Shown piece after piece: positions 1 through 8,295 of a stretch of 64,000 bases of DNA. The notes under the pieces are model-generated. The model searched no databases and was not told the DNA's origin. It was given only the letters and a program-made list of their open reading frames with translations. Source of the stretch: Collinsella stercoris DSM 13279 (lineage in GTDB: Bacteria > Actinomycetota > Coriobacteriia > Coriobacteriales > Coriobacteriaceae); NCBI RefSeq assembly GCF_020735465.1, contig NZ_CP085935.1:2170001-2234000 (forward strand), read 5' to 3'. The number at the start of each line of letters is the position of its first letter. The stretch's first letter is position 1. A program made the position numbers and the translations under genes.

Positions 1-61
1 TCCTGAGAGAGGTTGATGCCGCAAATTACGCGATTATGTAACGAAAAACAGGACGTCCCGA

Positions 62-70
62 GTAGACCGC
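62..70. repeat. Target-site duplication, left
   Basis: GTAGACCGC directly abuts the left terminal repeat of the IS and is repeated exactly at 1455..1463 beyond the right end. A 9-bp duplication suits the IS256 family (8-9 bp). Confidence 0.85.
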
Positions 71-1454
71 GGTCGCGTCCGTAAAGTGGTGTAAATAGCA
101 AAGGCGAGCCAGAGGCCCGCCGACCAAGTAAACTTGCAATCGCCAAACCACAACGATTACTTGGAGGACGAGCATGGCTCGAATCAATCTTACACTAGAC
201 CAGGACGAGATCCTCTCCCTTCTCGCCGGCGACACCGGCGGCGCGTTCGCGGCCCTGCTGCAGAAGTCCCTGAACGCGGTGCTGCTCGCGGAGTCCGACG
301 AGCAGCTCGGGGCGGCCCGCTACGAGAGGGCCGAGGCGCGCACCGACGTGCGCAACGGCACGAGGGAGAGGCCCCTGGCGACGCGCGTCGGCACGATCGA
401 GCTGACGGTCCCGAGGCACCGGAACGCGCCGTTCAGGACGCTCGTCTTCGACAACTACAGCCGCAGCGAGGCCGCGCTGGTCACGACCATGGCCGAGATG
501 GTCGTCTCCGGCGTCTCCACCGCCAAGGTCGGCAGGGTCATGGAGACCATCTGCGGGAAGAGCTTCTCGAAGCAGTGCGTCTCCGAGGCGTGCCGCGACC
601 TCGACGCGATCGTCGGGGAGTTCCTCGCGCGGCCCATCGAGGGAGACCACCCGTTCCTCATGGCGGACGCCACCTACATCAAGTGCCGCGAGGGCCACAG
701 GGTCGTGGCGAAGGCGCTGCTCGTGGCCATCGGGTTCACGCCGGACGGCCGCAAGGAGGTGCTCGGCTTCGAGGTCGCGGACGCCGAGACGACCGAGAGC
801 TGGACGCGGTTCCTCGCCGGGCTGCGCCGCCGCGGCCTGTCGGGGGTCCGGCTCGCGACCACCGACGCGCACGAGGGGCTCGTCGCCGCGCTGCAGTCCG
901 TGTTCCCCGAGGTGCCCTGGCAGCGCTGCCAGGCCCACTTCGCCCGCAACGTCGTCGACGCCGCGCCGAAGCGCCTGAGGGTCGGGCTGCGCGGCGAGCT
1001 CGCGGAGATGTTCAACGCGAAGACCATGGCGGAGGCGCGTCGCAGGCGCGACGAGATCGCGGCCGACTACGCCGGGGCCGCGCCCAGGGCGGTCGAGCGG
1101 CTCGACGCCGGGTTCGACGACGCGATGACGGTGATGGAGCTGCCCGAGGCGCTGCGGCGGGTCGTGCGGACGTCGAACCACCTCGAGAGGCTGAACGGGG
1201 AGGTGAAGAGGAGGTCGTCGGTGGTCAAGGTGTTCCCGAACGCGGACTCGATAGCGAGGCTGATCGGGGCCGTGCTCATCGAGGAGGGCGAGCGCTGGGC
1301 GGCCGGTCGCAGGCTGTTCTACTCGCCGGCCGTGAAGGAGCTGCAGGGCGTGGTCCCGCGCCTGGAGGTCATCGCGCGCGAGCAGCGCCAGCTGAGGCTC
1401 GCGGCATAGGAGAAAGCGGCGGTTGCGAATTTACACACAAAAATGGACTTGACC
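71..1454 (+). mobile_element. IS256-family insertion sequence, complete
   Basis: The element is 1384 bp with one transposase gene and imperfect terminal inverted repeats at about 71..105 and 1420..1454; the ends share GGTC, GTCC and GTGTAAAT at matching offsets. Exact 9-bp flanking repeats and an open transposase frame suggest recent transposition with both ends intact. It sits inside a palindromic intergenic repeat and breaks no gene. Orientation follows the transposase. Confidence 0.9.
174..1409 (+). CDS. IS256-family (mutator-type) transposase
   Basis: A 411-residue DDE transposase that moves the surrounding IS by cut/copy-and-paste. The catalytic acidic residues visible are D165 (in DATYIK), D231 (TTDAH) and E338 (in SNHLERLNGEVKRR); the family motif around RCQAHF (251-256) precedes the helical insertion. 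Length is normal for IS256 (about 400). The start follows a TTGGAGGAC ribosome site. The frame is uninterrupted, so the enzyme is probably functional. Its GC-rich codon use matches the host, which suggests long residence in related genomes. Confidence 0.93.
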   Translation: MARINLTLDQDEILSLLAGDTGGAFAALLQKSLNAVLLAESDEQLGAARYERAEARTDVRNGTRERPLATRVGTIELTVPRHRNAPFRTLVFDNYSRSEAALVTTMAEMVVSGVSTAKVGRVMETICGKSFSKQCVSEACRDLDAIVGEFLARPIEGDHPFLMADATYIKCREGHRVVAKALLVAIGFTPDGRKEVLGFEVADAETTESWTRFLAGLRRRGLSGVRLATTDAHEGLVAALQSVFPEVPWQRCQAHFARNVVDAAPKRLRVGLRGELAEMFNAKTMAEARRRRDEIAADYAGAAPRAVERLDAGFDDAMTVMELPEALRRVVRTSNHLERLNGEVKRRSSVVKVFPNADSIARLIGAVLIEEGERWAAGRRLFYSPAVKELQGVVPRLEVIAREQRQLRLAA

Positions 1455-1463
1455 GTAGACCGC
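1455..1463. repeat. Target-site duplication, right
   Basis: Exact copy of the 9-bp sequence at 62..70, immediately outside the right terminal inverted repeat of the IS. Confidence 0.85.
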
Positions 1464-1776
1464 CGCTTTTGAAGTTAAAACCCCAGTTGGCGCAAACCCA
1501 AAACCCCCGTCTACTCCGGTCTTCCGAAAATTCGTTACATAATCGCGATATTTGCGACATCCATCGTCTTTTGAGCCGGCGTGAGGGCATCGACACCATT
1601 GGCCGGAGTCAAGCGGAGGCTGACACCGTCGTTGCATGCGGCGGCGTCAATGTGCCTCGCATAGATTCGATGTGCAGCGCGCCGTGGGAAAAAGGCTGTG
1701 CGCATGGGCGGCAGGCCGGCCGCCAACCGCCATGGGTGCCGAGCACGCGGGATCGGTTGCGGGGCCGCCAGGGCGC

Positions 1777-3171
1777 CTATAGCTCGGTGCCCAGACGCTC
1801 GCCCATGAGGTAGCCCATGACCGAGGCCATCATGAGGCCGCGCGTCCATCCGCTCGAGTCGCCTAGGCAGTGTAGGTTCGCGACGCTCGTGGTGAACTCC
1901 CCGTCCATTTGCACGCGATTGCTGTAAAACTTGACCTCAGGCGCGTAAAGCAGGGTCTCGCCAGAGGCAAAGCCGGGAATCGCCTTGTCCACGGCGAGCA
2001 TGAACGCCACGATCGAGGTCATGGTTCGGTAAGGCAGGGCGCTGGTGATGTCGCCCGCCACGGCATCGGGCAGGGTGGGGCGCACGTTTGAGCGGTCGAG
2101 CTCTTTTTGCCACGTGCGCTTGCCGTTGAGGATGTCGCCAAAGCGCTGCACCAGGATATGCCCATCGCCGAGCATGTTGCACAGACGCGCGACGTTTTGC
2201 GCATAGGCAATGGGCTGGTCGAAAGGCTCTCGGAAATTGTGCGAGCACAGGATGGCGAGATTGGTGTTGTCGGATTTGCGCTCCTTGAAGGAATGGCCGT
2301 TCACCACGGCAAGGCCGCCGTCGTAGTTTTCCTGCGCTACAAAACCGCCTGGATTTTGGCAGAACGTGCGGACCTTGTTGCGGAACGGATTGGGGTATCC
2401 GATGAGCTTGCCCTCGTAGAGAACCTCGTTGACGTCTTCGATGACCTCATTGCGCAGCTCGACGCGCACGCCGATATCGACGGGGCCGGGCGTGTGGGCG
2501 ATGTTGTGCTCGGAGCAGATGCGTTCAAGCCAGTCGGCACCTCGTCGACCGGTCGCCACGATGACGCGCCGTGCGTCGATGCGCTCTTGGCCGTCAGCTC
2601 CGCGGGCGATCACGCCGCAGCACACGTTGTTTTCAATCACGAGATCTTGGCATTCGGTGCGAAAACGCATGTCGACGCCCGCGCTGCGCAGGTGCTTCTC
2701 GATGGCAAGGTAGAGCTCCTGGGCCTTTTCGGTGCCCAGATGGCGGATGGGACAGTCGACCATCTTGAGGCCGGCTTGGATGGCACGCCGGCGAATATCG
2801 CGGATTTGCGGGTTGTGCCCGGAGCCCTCAACATGCGTATCGGCGCCGAACGCGAGGTACAGCTTGTCGACCGTATCGATGGTGTCCTGCGCCTTTTGCA
2901 CACCGATGAGTTCGGGCAGGTCGCCGCCCACCTCGTAGGAGAGGGAGAGCTTGCCGTCGGAAAACGCGCCGGCGCCTGAGAACCCGGTTGTGATGTTGCA
3001 GGGTTGGCAGCCAACGCAGGCGCCGGTGCGGCCCTTGGGGCAGTGGCGCCGCTCGATGGGGTTGCCCTTTTCCAACATGATGATGTTGGTGCTGGGCCGA
3101 TCTTCAAGGAGCTTGAGCGCCGTGAAGATTCCGGCCGGGCCCGCACCGACAATAACGACATCAGCGTGCAT
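1777..3171 (-). CDS. NAD(P)/FAD-dependent oxidoreductase
   Basis: A 464-residue flavoprotein. The N-terminus holds a Rossmann FAD-binding motif, VGAGPAG at residues 8-14, followed by a cysteine-rich stretch (CPKGRTGACVGCQPC, about residues 44-58) and the FSGAGAFSDGKL signature. A C-terminal LHCLGDSSGWTRGL segment is the second FAD contact. This matches the 'FAD-dependent dehydrogenase' family of anaerobes (COG2509-like); the substrate is not known. The ATG follows GAGGTGAATTACG. It stands alone, downstream of a 379-bp gap and upstream of the IS-bearing repeat. Clustered cysteines could bind a metal or be redox active, which is inference. Confidence 0.8.
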   Translation of the reverse strand: MHADVVIVGAGPAGIFTALKLLEDRPSTNIIMLEKGNPIERRHCPKGRTGACVGCQPCNITTGFSGAGAFSDGKLSLSYEVGGDLPELIGVQKAQDTIDTVDKLYLAFGADTHVEGSGHNPQIRDIRRRAIQAGLKMVDCPIRHLGTEKAQELYLAIEKHLRSAGVDMRFRTECQDLVIENNVCCGVIARGADGQERIDARRVIVATGRRGADWLERICSEHNIAHTPGPVDIGVRVELRNEVIEDVNEVLYEGKLIGYPNPFRNKVRTFCQNPGGFVAQENYDGGLAVVNGHSFKERKSDNTNLAILCSHNFREPFDQPIAYAQNVARLCNMLGDGHILVQRFGDILNGKRTWQKELDRSNVRPTLPDAVAGDITSALPYRTMTSIVAFMLAVDKAIPGFASGETLLYAPEVKFYSNRVQMDGEFTTSVANLHCLGDSSGWTRGLMMASVMGYLMGERLGTEL

Positions 3172-3449
3172 CGTAATTCACCTCGTGGGTTGTGGCGTCC
3201 GGGCGAATCTTGCTGTCCCGGAGGAAGCGCCGTAGGTGATGATAGTTACTTTTCCACGCTAAAGCAACAACAGGGAGCGAGGGACCTTGTGCGGCAAGGC
3301 GAGCGGTTGCGGAGCGCCGTTGAGCGGCTTGCGCGTGTCCGGGTGTTCGTGCGAGGGAAACGTGCTTGCCTGTTGGACTGCGCGCGGCTGCTCTTGCAAG
3401 GGCGGTGTGTCTTTCTGCTGGATTGCGTCCGGCTGGCCGTTTGTACTTC

Positions 3450-3543
3450 AAACCATTGATAAAGCACATTACCAAGGCGTTTTATGTGCGTACCTGATGG
3501 TTTGAAACGAATCGATTCATTTCAAACCATCAGGTACGCACAC
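3450..3543. repeat. Head-plus-palindrome repeat, copy A
   Basis: A 33-base head (3450..3482) is followed by a near-perfect palindrome: arms 3485..3507 and 3520..3542 are exact reverse complements of 23 bases, and the centre is itself palindromic (GAATCGATTC). The head matches the one at 52252..52284 in all but a few positions, while the following hairpin arms differ in sequence yet stay paired. The copy ends 8 bp past the hypF stop. The rest of the 3172-3550 gap shows nothing I recognise. Confidence 0.75.
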
Positions 3544-3550
3544 GTGCTCA

Positions 3551-6500
3551 TCACCCCTGTCCGTTGAGCAGTGCGCGGGCAACGGCGGCTTGGCCATAGG
3601 CGATGCCGCCGTCGTTGCAGGGAAGGTCGCGGGGCGTGAGGACGGTGAGCCCCGCGCGCTCGAGCTCGACGGAGATGCCCTCGAGGAGCAAGCGGTTCAT
3701 GAACACGCCGCCGGAAAGCGCTGCGGTACGCACACCGGTGGAGTTGGAAATCTCAACGGCAGTGCGCGCGGTGATTTCCACGATTGCGCGATGTGTGTCC
3801 CAAGCAAGCTGCTCCGGGCTGGCTCCTTGGGCGATGCCGTCGAGTATGTGCAAAAGAAGGGGCTGCATGCTGATGCTCGTGGCGGTGGATGGCAGTGATT
3901 TGCCGAGAGGCTCGTTGTCCGTGGGGGTCGCGGGGAGTCCTGGCGTGTCGGGGCTTTTGGGCGCGGCGGGACTATCTTGAGCCGTGGGGCCATTTGGATC
4001 GCCGGGGTCATTTGGGGTAGTGAGGCCATTTGGAACGCCGGAGCCATTTGGAGCGGAAGGGCTTTTTGGGACGACGAGGCTTTTTTGAGCATCAAGGCTT
4101 TTTGCTACGATGACGGACGAGCCTACCGCGCCGTAATGCCTTGTGAATCGGTGCGCGGCGGCTTCGAGCAAGATGGCGGGCTCGCCCTCGTAGGTCGCCG
4201 AATGGCATATGCCGAGGATGGCGCTCACAGCGTCGAGCAGGCGTCCCATGCTGCTGGTGAGTGGGCAGTTGATGCCGCGCTCAATCATGCGCGACGCGAG
4301 TTCCTTCTCGTCCGGCTGCAGCGTGTCCAAGAGCGGAGCGGCGCCGGGATGGTCGAGTAAATCGTAGTGTTTGAGCAGCGCGAAGGCATTGCGTCGGGGG
4401 TCGCGAACGGATGCGGCTCCGCCGGGGAGGGGCCAGGGCTCAAGATGAGCCGCGCGGTCGAACGAGGAGAGCGACGCCAGGAGCACCTCGCCGCCCCATA
4501 TGGTGCCGTCGAGCTCGAGAGGACGGTTTGCGGCGCCAGCGTCCGGGGTCATGTCCGCGATGTTGAGCTTGGGCACGCGCGCCTTGACACCATCGGCTGG
4601 CGTTTCGCTTGCGGCCGTACGGATGTCACGGCATGCCGAGCCGGTTTGGACGCCATTGTGGCACGCGGCCTCTGTGTTTGAATCGCTGCCCGGGCGCACG
4701 ATGCCGCTGTTCTGGCTGTCGCTGTTATACACGGCGCCCGCACCCGTTCCGTCAAACGCAATGCCGATGACCCGGGCATTCGCTTCGATCTCGCCGCGCG
4801 CAGCGGCTTCGGCGATGACGGCGGCGATATGGGCATGGTGGTGCTGGACCTGCACGAGGGGCAACCCCGTTGCCCGTGCCTGCTCGCGCGCCCATTGGCT
4901 GGACAGATAGCCGGGATGCACGTCGCAGGTGAGTGCGGAAGGGCGCAGGTCGAAGAGCCCTTCCATACGCGCGCGTGCCGATTGCCAGGCGTCGAAAGTC
5001 TCGGCGTTTTCGAGGTCGCCGATGTGCTGCGAAATAAAGCACTGAGCTCCGCCGGTGCCGTCTTCGCGTGTGAGGGCGAGGGTCGCCTTTTGCTCGGGGC
5101 CGCAGGCGAGGACGCAAAGCGGGCGGTTGTCGCGCGGTTCGTATCCGGACGGGCCCGTGGGTGCGCTTGCGGCAGGGCCTGCTGCTAGGCTTAATGACGA
5201 GGCGCCGGGGGTGCCTGCGGGCGGGGTTGTGGGCGAGGCTTCATAAGGGCTTGTGGGCAAGATTGTCGCCTTTGCATCGGCACCCTCCGCCTCGCGTGCG
5301 GGCCTTGTGTCCTGCGTGCGCCGCGCCGCGCCGTGTCCCTCGCTGTTCGGCAGGGCGAGGGGCCGTGGCGCATACCCGCGTGCACGCCGGACAAATTGCA
5401 CCTGGCCGTTGACCGCGCGCACCACGGAGTCGTCAAAACGGGAGAGGATCGCGCGGTCGTTGCCGAGCAGGGCATCGGCGATGCCGCTCTCGACCAAGCG
5501 GGCCCATGCGGCGCCATTGTCCATCTCAATGGGTTCCTCGCTCAGGTTTCCGCTCGTCATAACGAGGGCGTCGATGCCGCGCACGCGGCACTCGGCCATG
5601 AGGAGGTGCTGGAGCGGCGTGTAGGGGAGCATGATGCCGAGCTCGGGAAGGTCGAACGCGACCGAGCTGGCGAGCCCGGACGAGGATGGCGGGTTTTCGC
5701 CGCTCATGCTCCCGCGTCTTTGCAGCAGCACGATGGGTTTGATGCTCCCGTACAGGAGATCGCGCTCTTTTGGGCCTACGTGGCACAGGGCTCCCGCGGC
5801 GTCGAGGTCGCGCGCCATGATGGCGAGGGGCTTGTTGCTGCGCCGTTTGCGGGCGCGGAGCTCCCGAACGGCGCGTTCGGAATCGGCCCGGCACGCAAGG
5901 TGGAAACCGCCGAGCCCCTTGATCGCCACGATGCCGTCGCTGGCGATGAGCTCGGCGCAACGGGCGATGATGGCGTCGCTGGTTTCACGTGTAGCGCCTA
6001 CGAGCGCTTCGCGCCCGCCCCGTTCTTGCCAGGTGATGTGCGGTCCGCAGGCAAAGCAGGCATCGGGCTGCGCGTGAAACCGGCGGTCGAGCGGATCGGC
6101 GTACTCGCTTGCGCATGCAGGGCACATGGGGAAGGCGCCCATGGAGGTTTGCGCGCGGTCGTAGGGGAGGCCGCGGATGATGGTGAAGCGCGGGCCGCAG
6201 TTGGTGCAGTTGATAAAAGGGTAATGGTACCGGCGGTCCGACGGGTCGAAGAGCTCGCGCAGGCAGTCATCGCAGGTGGCGATGTCGGGCGAGACGAGCG
6301 TGCTGTGCTCAGTCTCGTCTTGCGACGCGATGATGCGGAATCGGGGCTCGGCTTGGAGCGGGTGGACGGCCTCAGCGCCGGGGCGGACATCCGCTGCGGG
6401 CTCCAACGTGGACGCGTCCGGCTCGACGATGGGTTCCTCAGCCTTGTCAAAAAACGCGACGTCAACCGTGTCGACCTGCGCCGCCGCCGGCGCTTGATCG

Positions 6501-6679
6501 CGCAGCGAGTGCACGAATGCCTCAAGTGCCCCGCCCTCGGCATGGGCTTCTATATGCACGCCATCGCCTGCGTTGAGCACCCATCCGGTAACACCGTGTT
6601 CGGTTGCCTGCCGGTAGACGAAGGGTCGCATGCCCACGCCCTGGACGATGCCGGTGATATGTATGCGCGCGTGCTTCAC
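3551..6679 (-). CDS. hypF: Carbamoyltransferase HypF, with low-complexity inserts
   Basis: HypF makes the cyanide ligands of [NiFe]-hydrogenase by carbamoylating HypE. Domains in order: acylphosphatase (residues 1-95, GIVQGVGMRPFVYR), two CxxC zinc motifs (from CDDC near 137 to CFACG near 210), YrdC-like domain (about 235-430), Kae1-like domain to the end (CDVHPGYLSSQWA, HHHAHIAAVIAE, ALSGGVFMNRLL). At 1042 residues it is about 250-300 longer than usual. The excess lies in three low-complexity inserts near residues 438-516, 648-726 and 856-930. The last is coded by a degenerate minisatellite at about 3985..4110. The start is GTG at 6679, 9 nt after nikR, without a clear ribosome site, so coupling is likely. 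No other hyp gene or hydrogenase gene is in the window. Confidence 0.92.
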   Translation of the reverse strand: MKHARIHITGIVQGVGMRPFVYRQATEHGVTGWVLNAGDGVHIEAHAEGGALEAFVHSLRDQAPAAAQVDTVDVAFFDKAEEPIVEPDASTLEPAADVRPGAEAVHPLQAEPRFRIIASQDETEHSTLVSPDIATCDDCLRELFDPSDRRYHYPFINCTNCGPRFTIIRGLPYDRAQTSMGAFPMCPACASEYADPLDRRFHAQPDACFACGPHITWQERGGREALVGATRETSDAIIARCAELIASDGIVAIKGLGGFHLACRADSERAVRELRARKRRSNKPLAIMARDLDAAGALCHVGPKERDLLYGSIKPIVLLQRRGSMSGENPPSSSGLASSVAFDLPELGIMLPYTPLQHLLMAECRVRGIDALVMTSGNLSEEPIEMDNGAAWARLVESGIADALLGNDRAILSRFDDSVVRAVNGQVQFVRRARGYAPRPLALPNSEGHGAARRTQDTRPAREAEGADAKATILPTSPYEASPTTPPAGTPGASSLSLAAGPAASAPTGPSGYEPRDNRPLCVLACGPEQKATLALTREDGTGGAQCFISQHIGDLENAETFDAWQSARARMEGLFDLRPSALTCDVHPGYLSSQWAREQARATGLPLVQVQHHHAHIAAVIAEAAARGEIEANARVIGIAFDGTGAGAVYNSDSQNSGIVRPGSDSNTEAACHNGVQTGSACRDIRTAASETPADGVKARVPKLNIADMTPDAGAANRPLELDGTIWGGEVLLASLSSFDRAAHLEPWPLPGGAASVRDPRRNAFALLKHYDLLDHPGAAPLLDTLQPDEKELASRMIERGINCPLTSSMGRLLDAVSAILGICHSATYEGEPAILLEAAAHRFTRHYGAVGSSVIVAKSLDAQKSLVVPKSPSAPNGSGVPNGLTTPNDPGDPNGPTAQDSPAAPKSPDTPGLPATPTDNEPLGKSLPSTATSISMQPLLLHILDGIAQGASPEQLAWDTHRAIVEITARTAVEISNSTGVRTAALSGGVFMNRLLLEGISVELERAGLTVLTPRDLPCNDGGIAYGQAAVARALLNGQG

Positions 6680-6688
6680 CGGGTGCCG

Positions 6689-7177
6689 CTACAGGGTCAG
6701 GCTGGTTTTGGTCGCCGCGCAGGTGAGCTCGCCGTGCTTGACGCCGCGCAGGCCCAAGAGCTTGTCGGCCAATTCGTACACGCGCTCTCCCACGCCTTTC
6801 ACGGCGAGGATTTCCAGGCAGTTGTGATGGTCCAGGTGCACGTGCATGGTCGAGACGATCTCGTCGGTGTAGTCGTGCTGCACCTCGTCCAAGCGGCGGG
6901 TGAGGTCGCCGGTGTGGTGGTCGTAGATCATGGTGAGGGAGCCGATGACCTGCTCGTTGGGCGTGCGCGTGGCTTCGCGCGTGAGTGATGCGCGGATGAG
7001 GTCGCGGATTGCCTCGGAGCGGTTCGCGCCGTCGCCGCGGCGGGCGATCTGCTCGTCAAAAGCGGCGAGAAGGTCCTCGGGGGCGGTGACGGAAAAACGG
7101 GCGAGCTCGGCGGGCGGCGTATGCACCGGATCGCCGGGGGCGACGTGACTGGTCGCGTGCGTGTGCTCATCTGCCAT
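6689..7177 (-). CDS. nikR: Nickel-responsive regulator NikR
   Basis: A 162-residue ribbon-helix-helix repressor with a C-terminal ACT-like nickel domain. The DNA-binding part covers about residues 25-70 (RFSVTAPEDLLAAFDEQI). All four high-affinity nickel ligands of the family are present with correct spacing: H101, H112, H114 and C120 (MHVHLDHHNCLEIL). The N-terminal 24 residues are an extra histidine-containing tail (HTHATSH). It lies between a small unknown gene (2 nt upstream) and hypF (9 nt downstream), so all three are probably cotranscribed. Nickel could thus control hydrogenase maturation; this regulation is inferred. Confidence 0.93.
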   Translation of the reverse strand: MADEHTHATSHVAPGDPVHTPPAELARFSVTAPEDLLAAFDEQIARRGDGANRSEAIRDLIRASLTREATRTPNEQVIGSLTMIYDHHTGDLTRRLDEVQHDYTDEIVSTMHVHLDHHNCLEILAVKGVGERVYELADKLLGLRGVKHGELTCAATKTSLTL

Positions 7178-7179
7178 GG

Positions 7180-7428
7180 CTAGACCATTCTCACGGTGCC
7201 CACGGCGTTGTGGTCGGCCTCGATGGCATCGCTATAGCCTTCGAGTGCGGCGCGCGCCTCGTCCAGTGCGCGCAGGGCGGTTTCGAGTTTGCCGCCGATG
7301 CCCTGCATACCGAACGTCTCGGTCGCATGCAGCAGATCGTGGCTCCAGCTGCGCGCGAGCGCGATCGTGTCGTCGATTTGCTTGACGCTCATCTCGAGCT
7401 GCCCCATGTTCATTCCCACATCGTGCAT
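7180..7428 (-). CDS. Small unknown protein upstream of nikR
   Basis: An 82-residue, mostly helical, acidic protein with no family I recognise. The stop is 2 nt before the nikR ATG, and the ATG has a GAGGGGG site 6-7 nt upstream, so it is a credible first gene of a nikR-hypF operon. The N-terminus has three methionines and a histidine (MHDVGMNMGQLEM), which could bind soft metals, but that is speculation. There is no membrane segment or signal peptide. Confidence 0.6.
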   Translation of the reverse strand: MHDVGMNMGQLEMSVKQIDDTIALARSWSHDLLHATETFGMQGIGGKLETALRALDEARAALEGYSDAIEADHNAVGTVRMV

Positions 7429-7599
7429 GGCGTGACCCCCTCAACGGATTTTGCAATGTCTTCAGTGTACCCGCAGCGCCGTGCGCGCCTTCGCACCTTG
7501 GGGAAGTTGTCGACAAAACGTTGACGGTTTTGCGGCAAGATAGCGAATGGCAAGAACGCGTGCCCGCTGGTGGCGGGCGCGAAGGCGAGGGAGACGCGC

Positions 7600-8295
7600 A
7601 TGCGAATGCTGGTTGTTGACGACGAGGTCGAGATCGCGGACATGCTGGCGGAGTATTTCCGCATGGAGGGCTACGACGTTGCCACGGCAAATGATGGCGC
7701 CGCGGCGCTCGAAGCGGTTTCGGCGTCTCGGGGCGGCCGCGGGGCGTTCGACATCATCCTGCTCGACGTCAACATGACCAATATGGATGGCTTTGAGGTG
7801 TGTCGGCGTATTCGCGAGCACTTGAGCTGCCCCATCATCTTCCTCACGGCGCGCGTGGAGGACGTCGACCAGATCGACGGCTTTGCCGCCGGCGCTGACG
7901 ACTATGTGCTCAAGCCGTTCTCGCTCGAGGTGCTCGGCCGTCGCGTCGCCGCGCACATGGCACGTGAGGGACGAGCGCGCCGCCAAGAGCAAGCGGTTCG
8001 ATTTTTCCGCGGACTCACCATCGATTACGGTTCGCGTACGGTCGAAGTGGCGGGCAGCCCGGTTGACCTCACCAAACTCGAATTCGATTTGGTCGCCCTG
8101 CTGAGCAAGCGCCCTGGGCAGGTGTTCGACCGCGAGGCGATCTACGAGCGCGTATGGGGCTGGGACGCCGCGGGCGATCCGTCGCAGGTGCGCGAGCACG
8201 TGAGGCGCATTCGCAACAAGCTTGCGGCGGCCGGGCTGGATGAGGATCCCATCGAGACCGTGTGGGGCGTTGGATACCGCTGGACGGCCAAGTAA
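7600..8295 (+). CDS. OmpR/PhoB-type response regulator
   Basis: A 231-residue DNA-binding response regulator. The receiver domain (1-115) has the acidic pair D7/D8, phospho-acceptor D56 (LLDVNM) and the conserved lysine in YVLKPF. A winged-helix domain (about 135-230) ends with IETVWGVGYRW. I chose the ATG at 7600, which starts the receiver directly and has GAGGGAGA 6 nt upstream; an ATG 6 nt further on is possible. Its stop overlaps the start of the kinase gene (TAATG), so the pair is cotranslated. The target genes cannot be told; the TVP38 gene downstream is a candidate. Confidence 0.93.
   Translation: MRMLVVDDEVEIADMLAEYFRMEGYDVATANDGAAALEAVSASRGGRGAFDIILLDVNMTNMDGFEVCRRIREHLSCPIIFLTARVEDVDQIDGFAAGADDYVLKPFSLEVLGRRVAAHMAREGRARRQEQAVRFFRGLTIDYGSRTVEVAGSPVDLTKLEFDLVALLSKRPGQVFDREAIYERVWGWDAAGDPSQVREHVRRIRNKLAAAGLDEDPIETVWGVGYRWTAK

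Larger units (their letters stand above)
18..1558. repeat. Palindromic intergenic element, copy 1, split by the IS
   Basis: The inner arms at 18..45 and 1531..1558 are reverse complements over 28 bases with three mismatches, and a second arm pair carries the motif GTAGAC (62..67 and 1509..1514). With the IS and one target copy removed the element is about 148 bp, nearly the length of the intact copy at 18372..18518, which shares the arm core. It lies downstream of the minus-strand oxidoreductase gene. It has no coding potential. Function unknown; a MITE-like or structured-RNA element is possible. Confidence 0.75.

Noticed and set aside
134..1813. A 559-codon plus-strand frame overlapping the transposase and running past the IS
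   Set aside because: It is Arg/Gly/Pro-rich out-of-frame translation of the transposase gene and crosses both the IS end and the target duplication; no family features.
5333..6988. A 551-codon plus-strand frame opposite hypF and nikR
   Set aside because: Antisense to two well-supported genes and without recognisable domains; long antisense frames are expected at this GC content.
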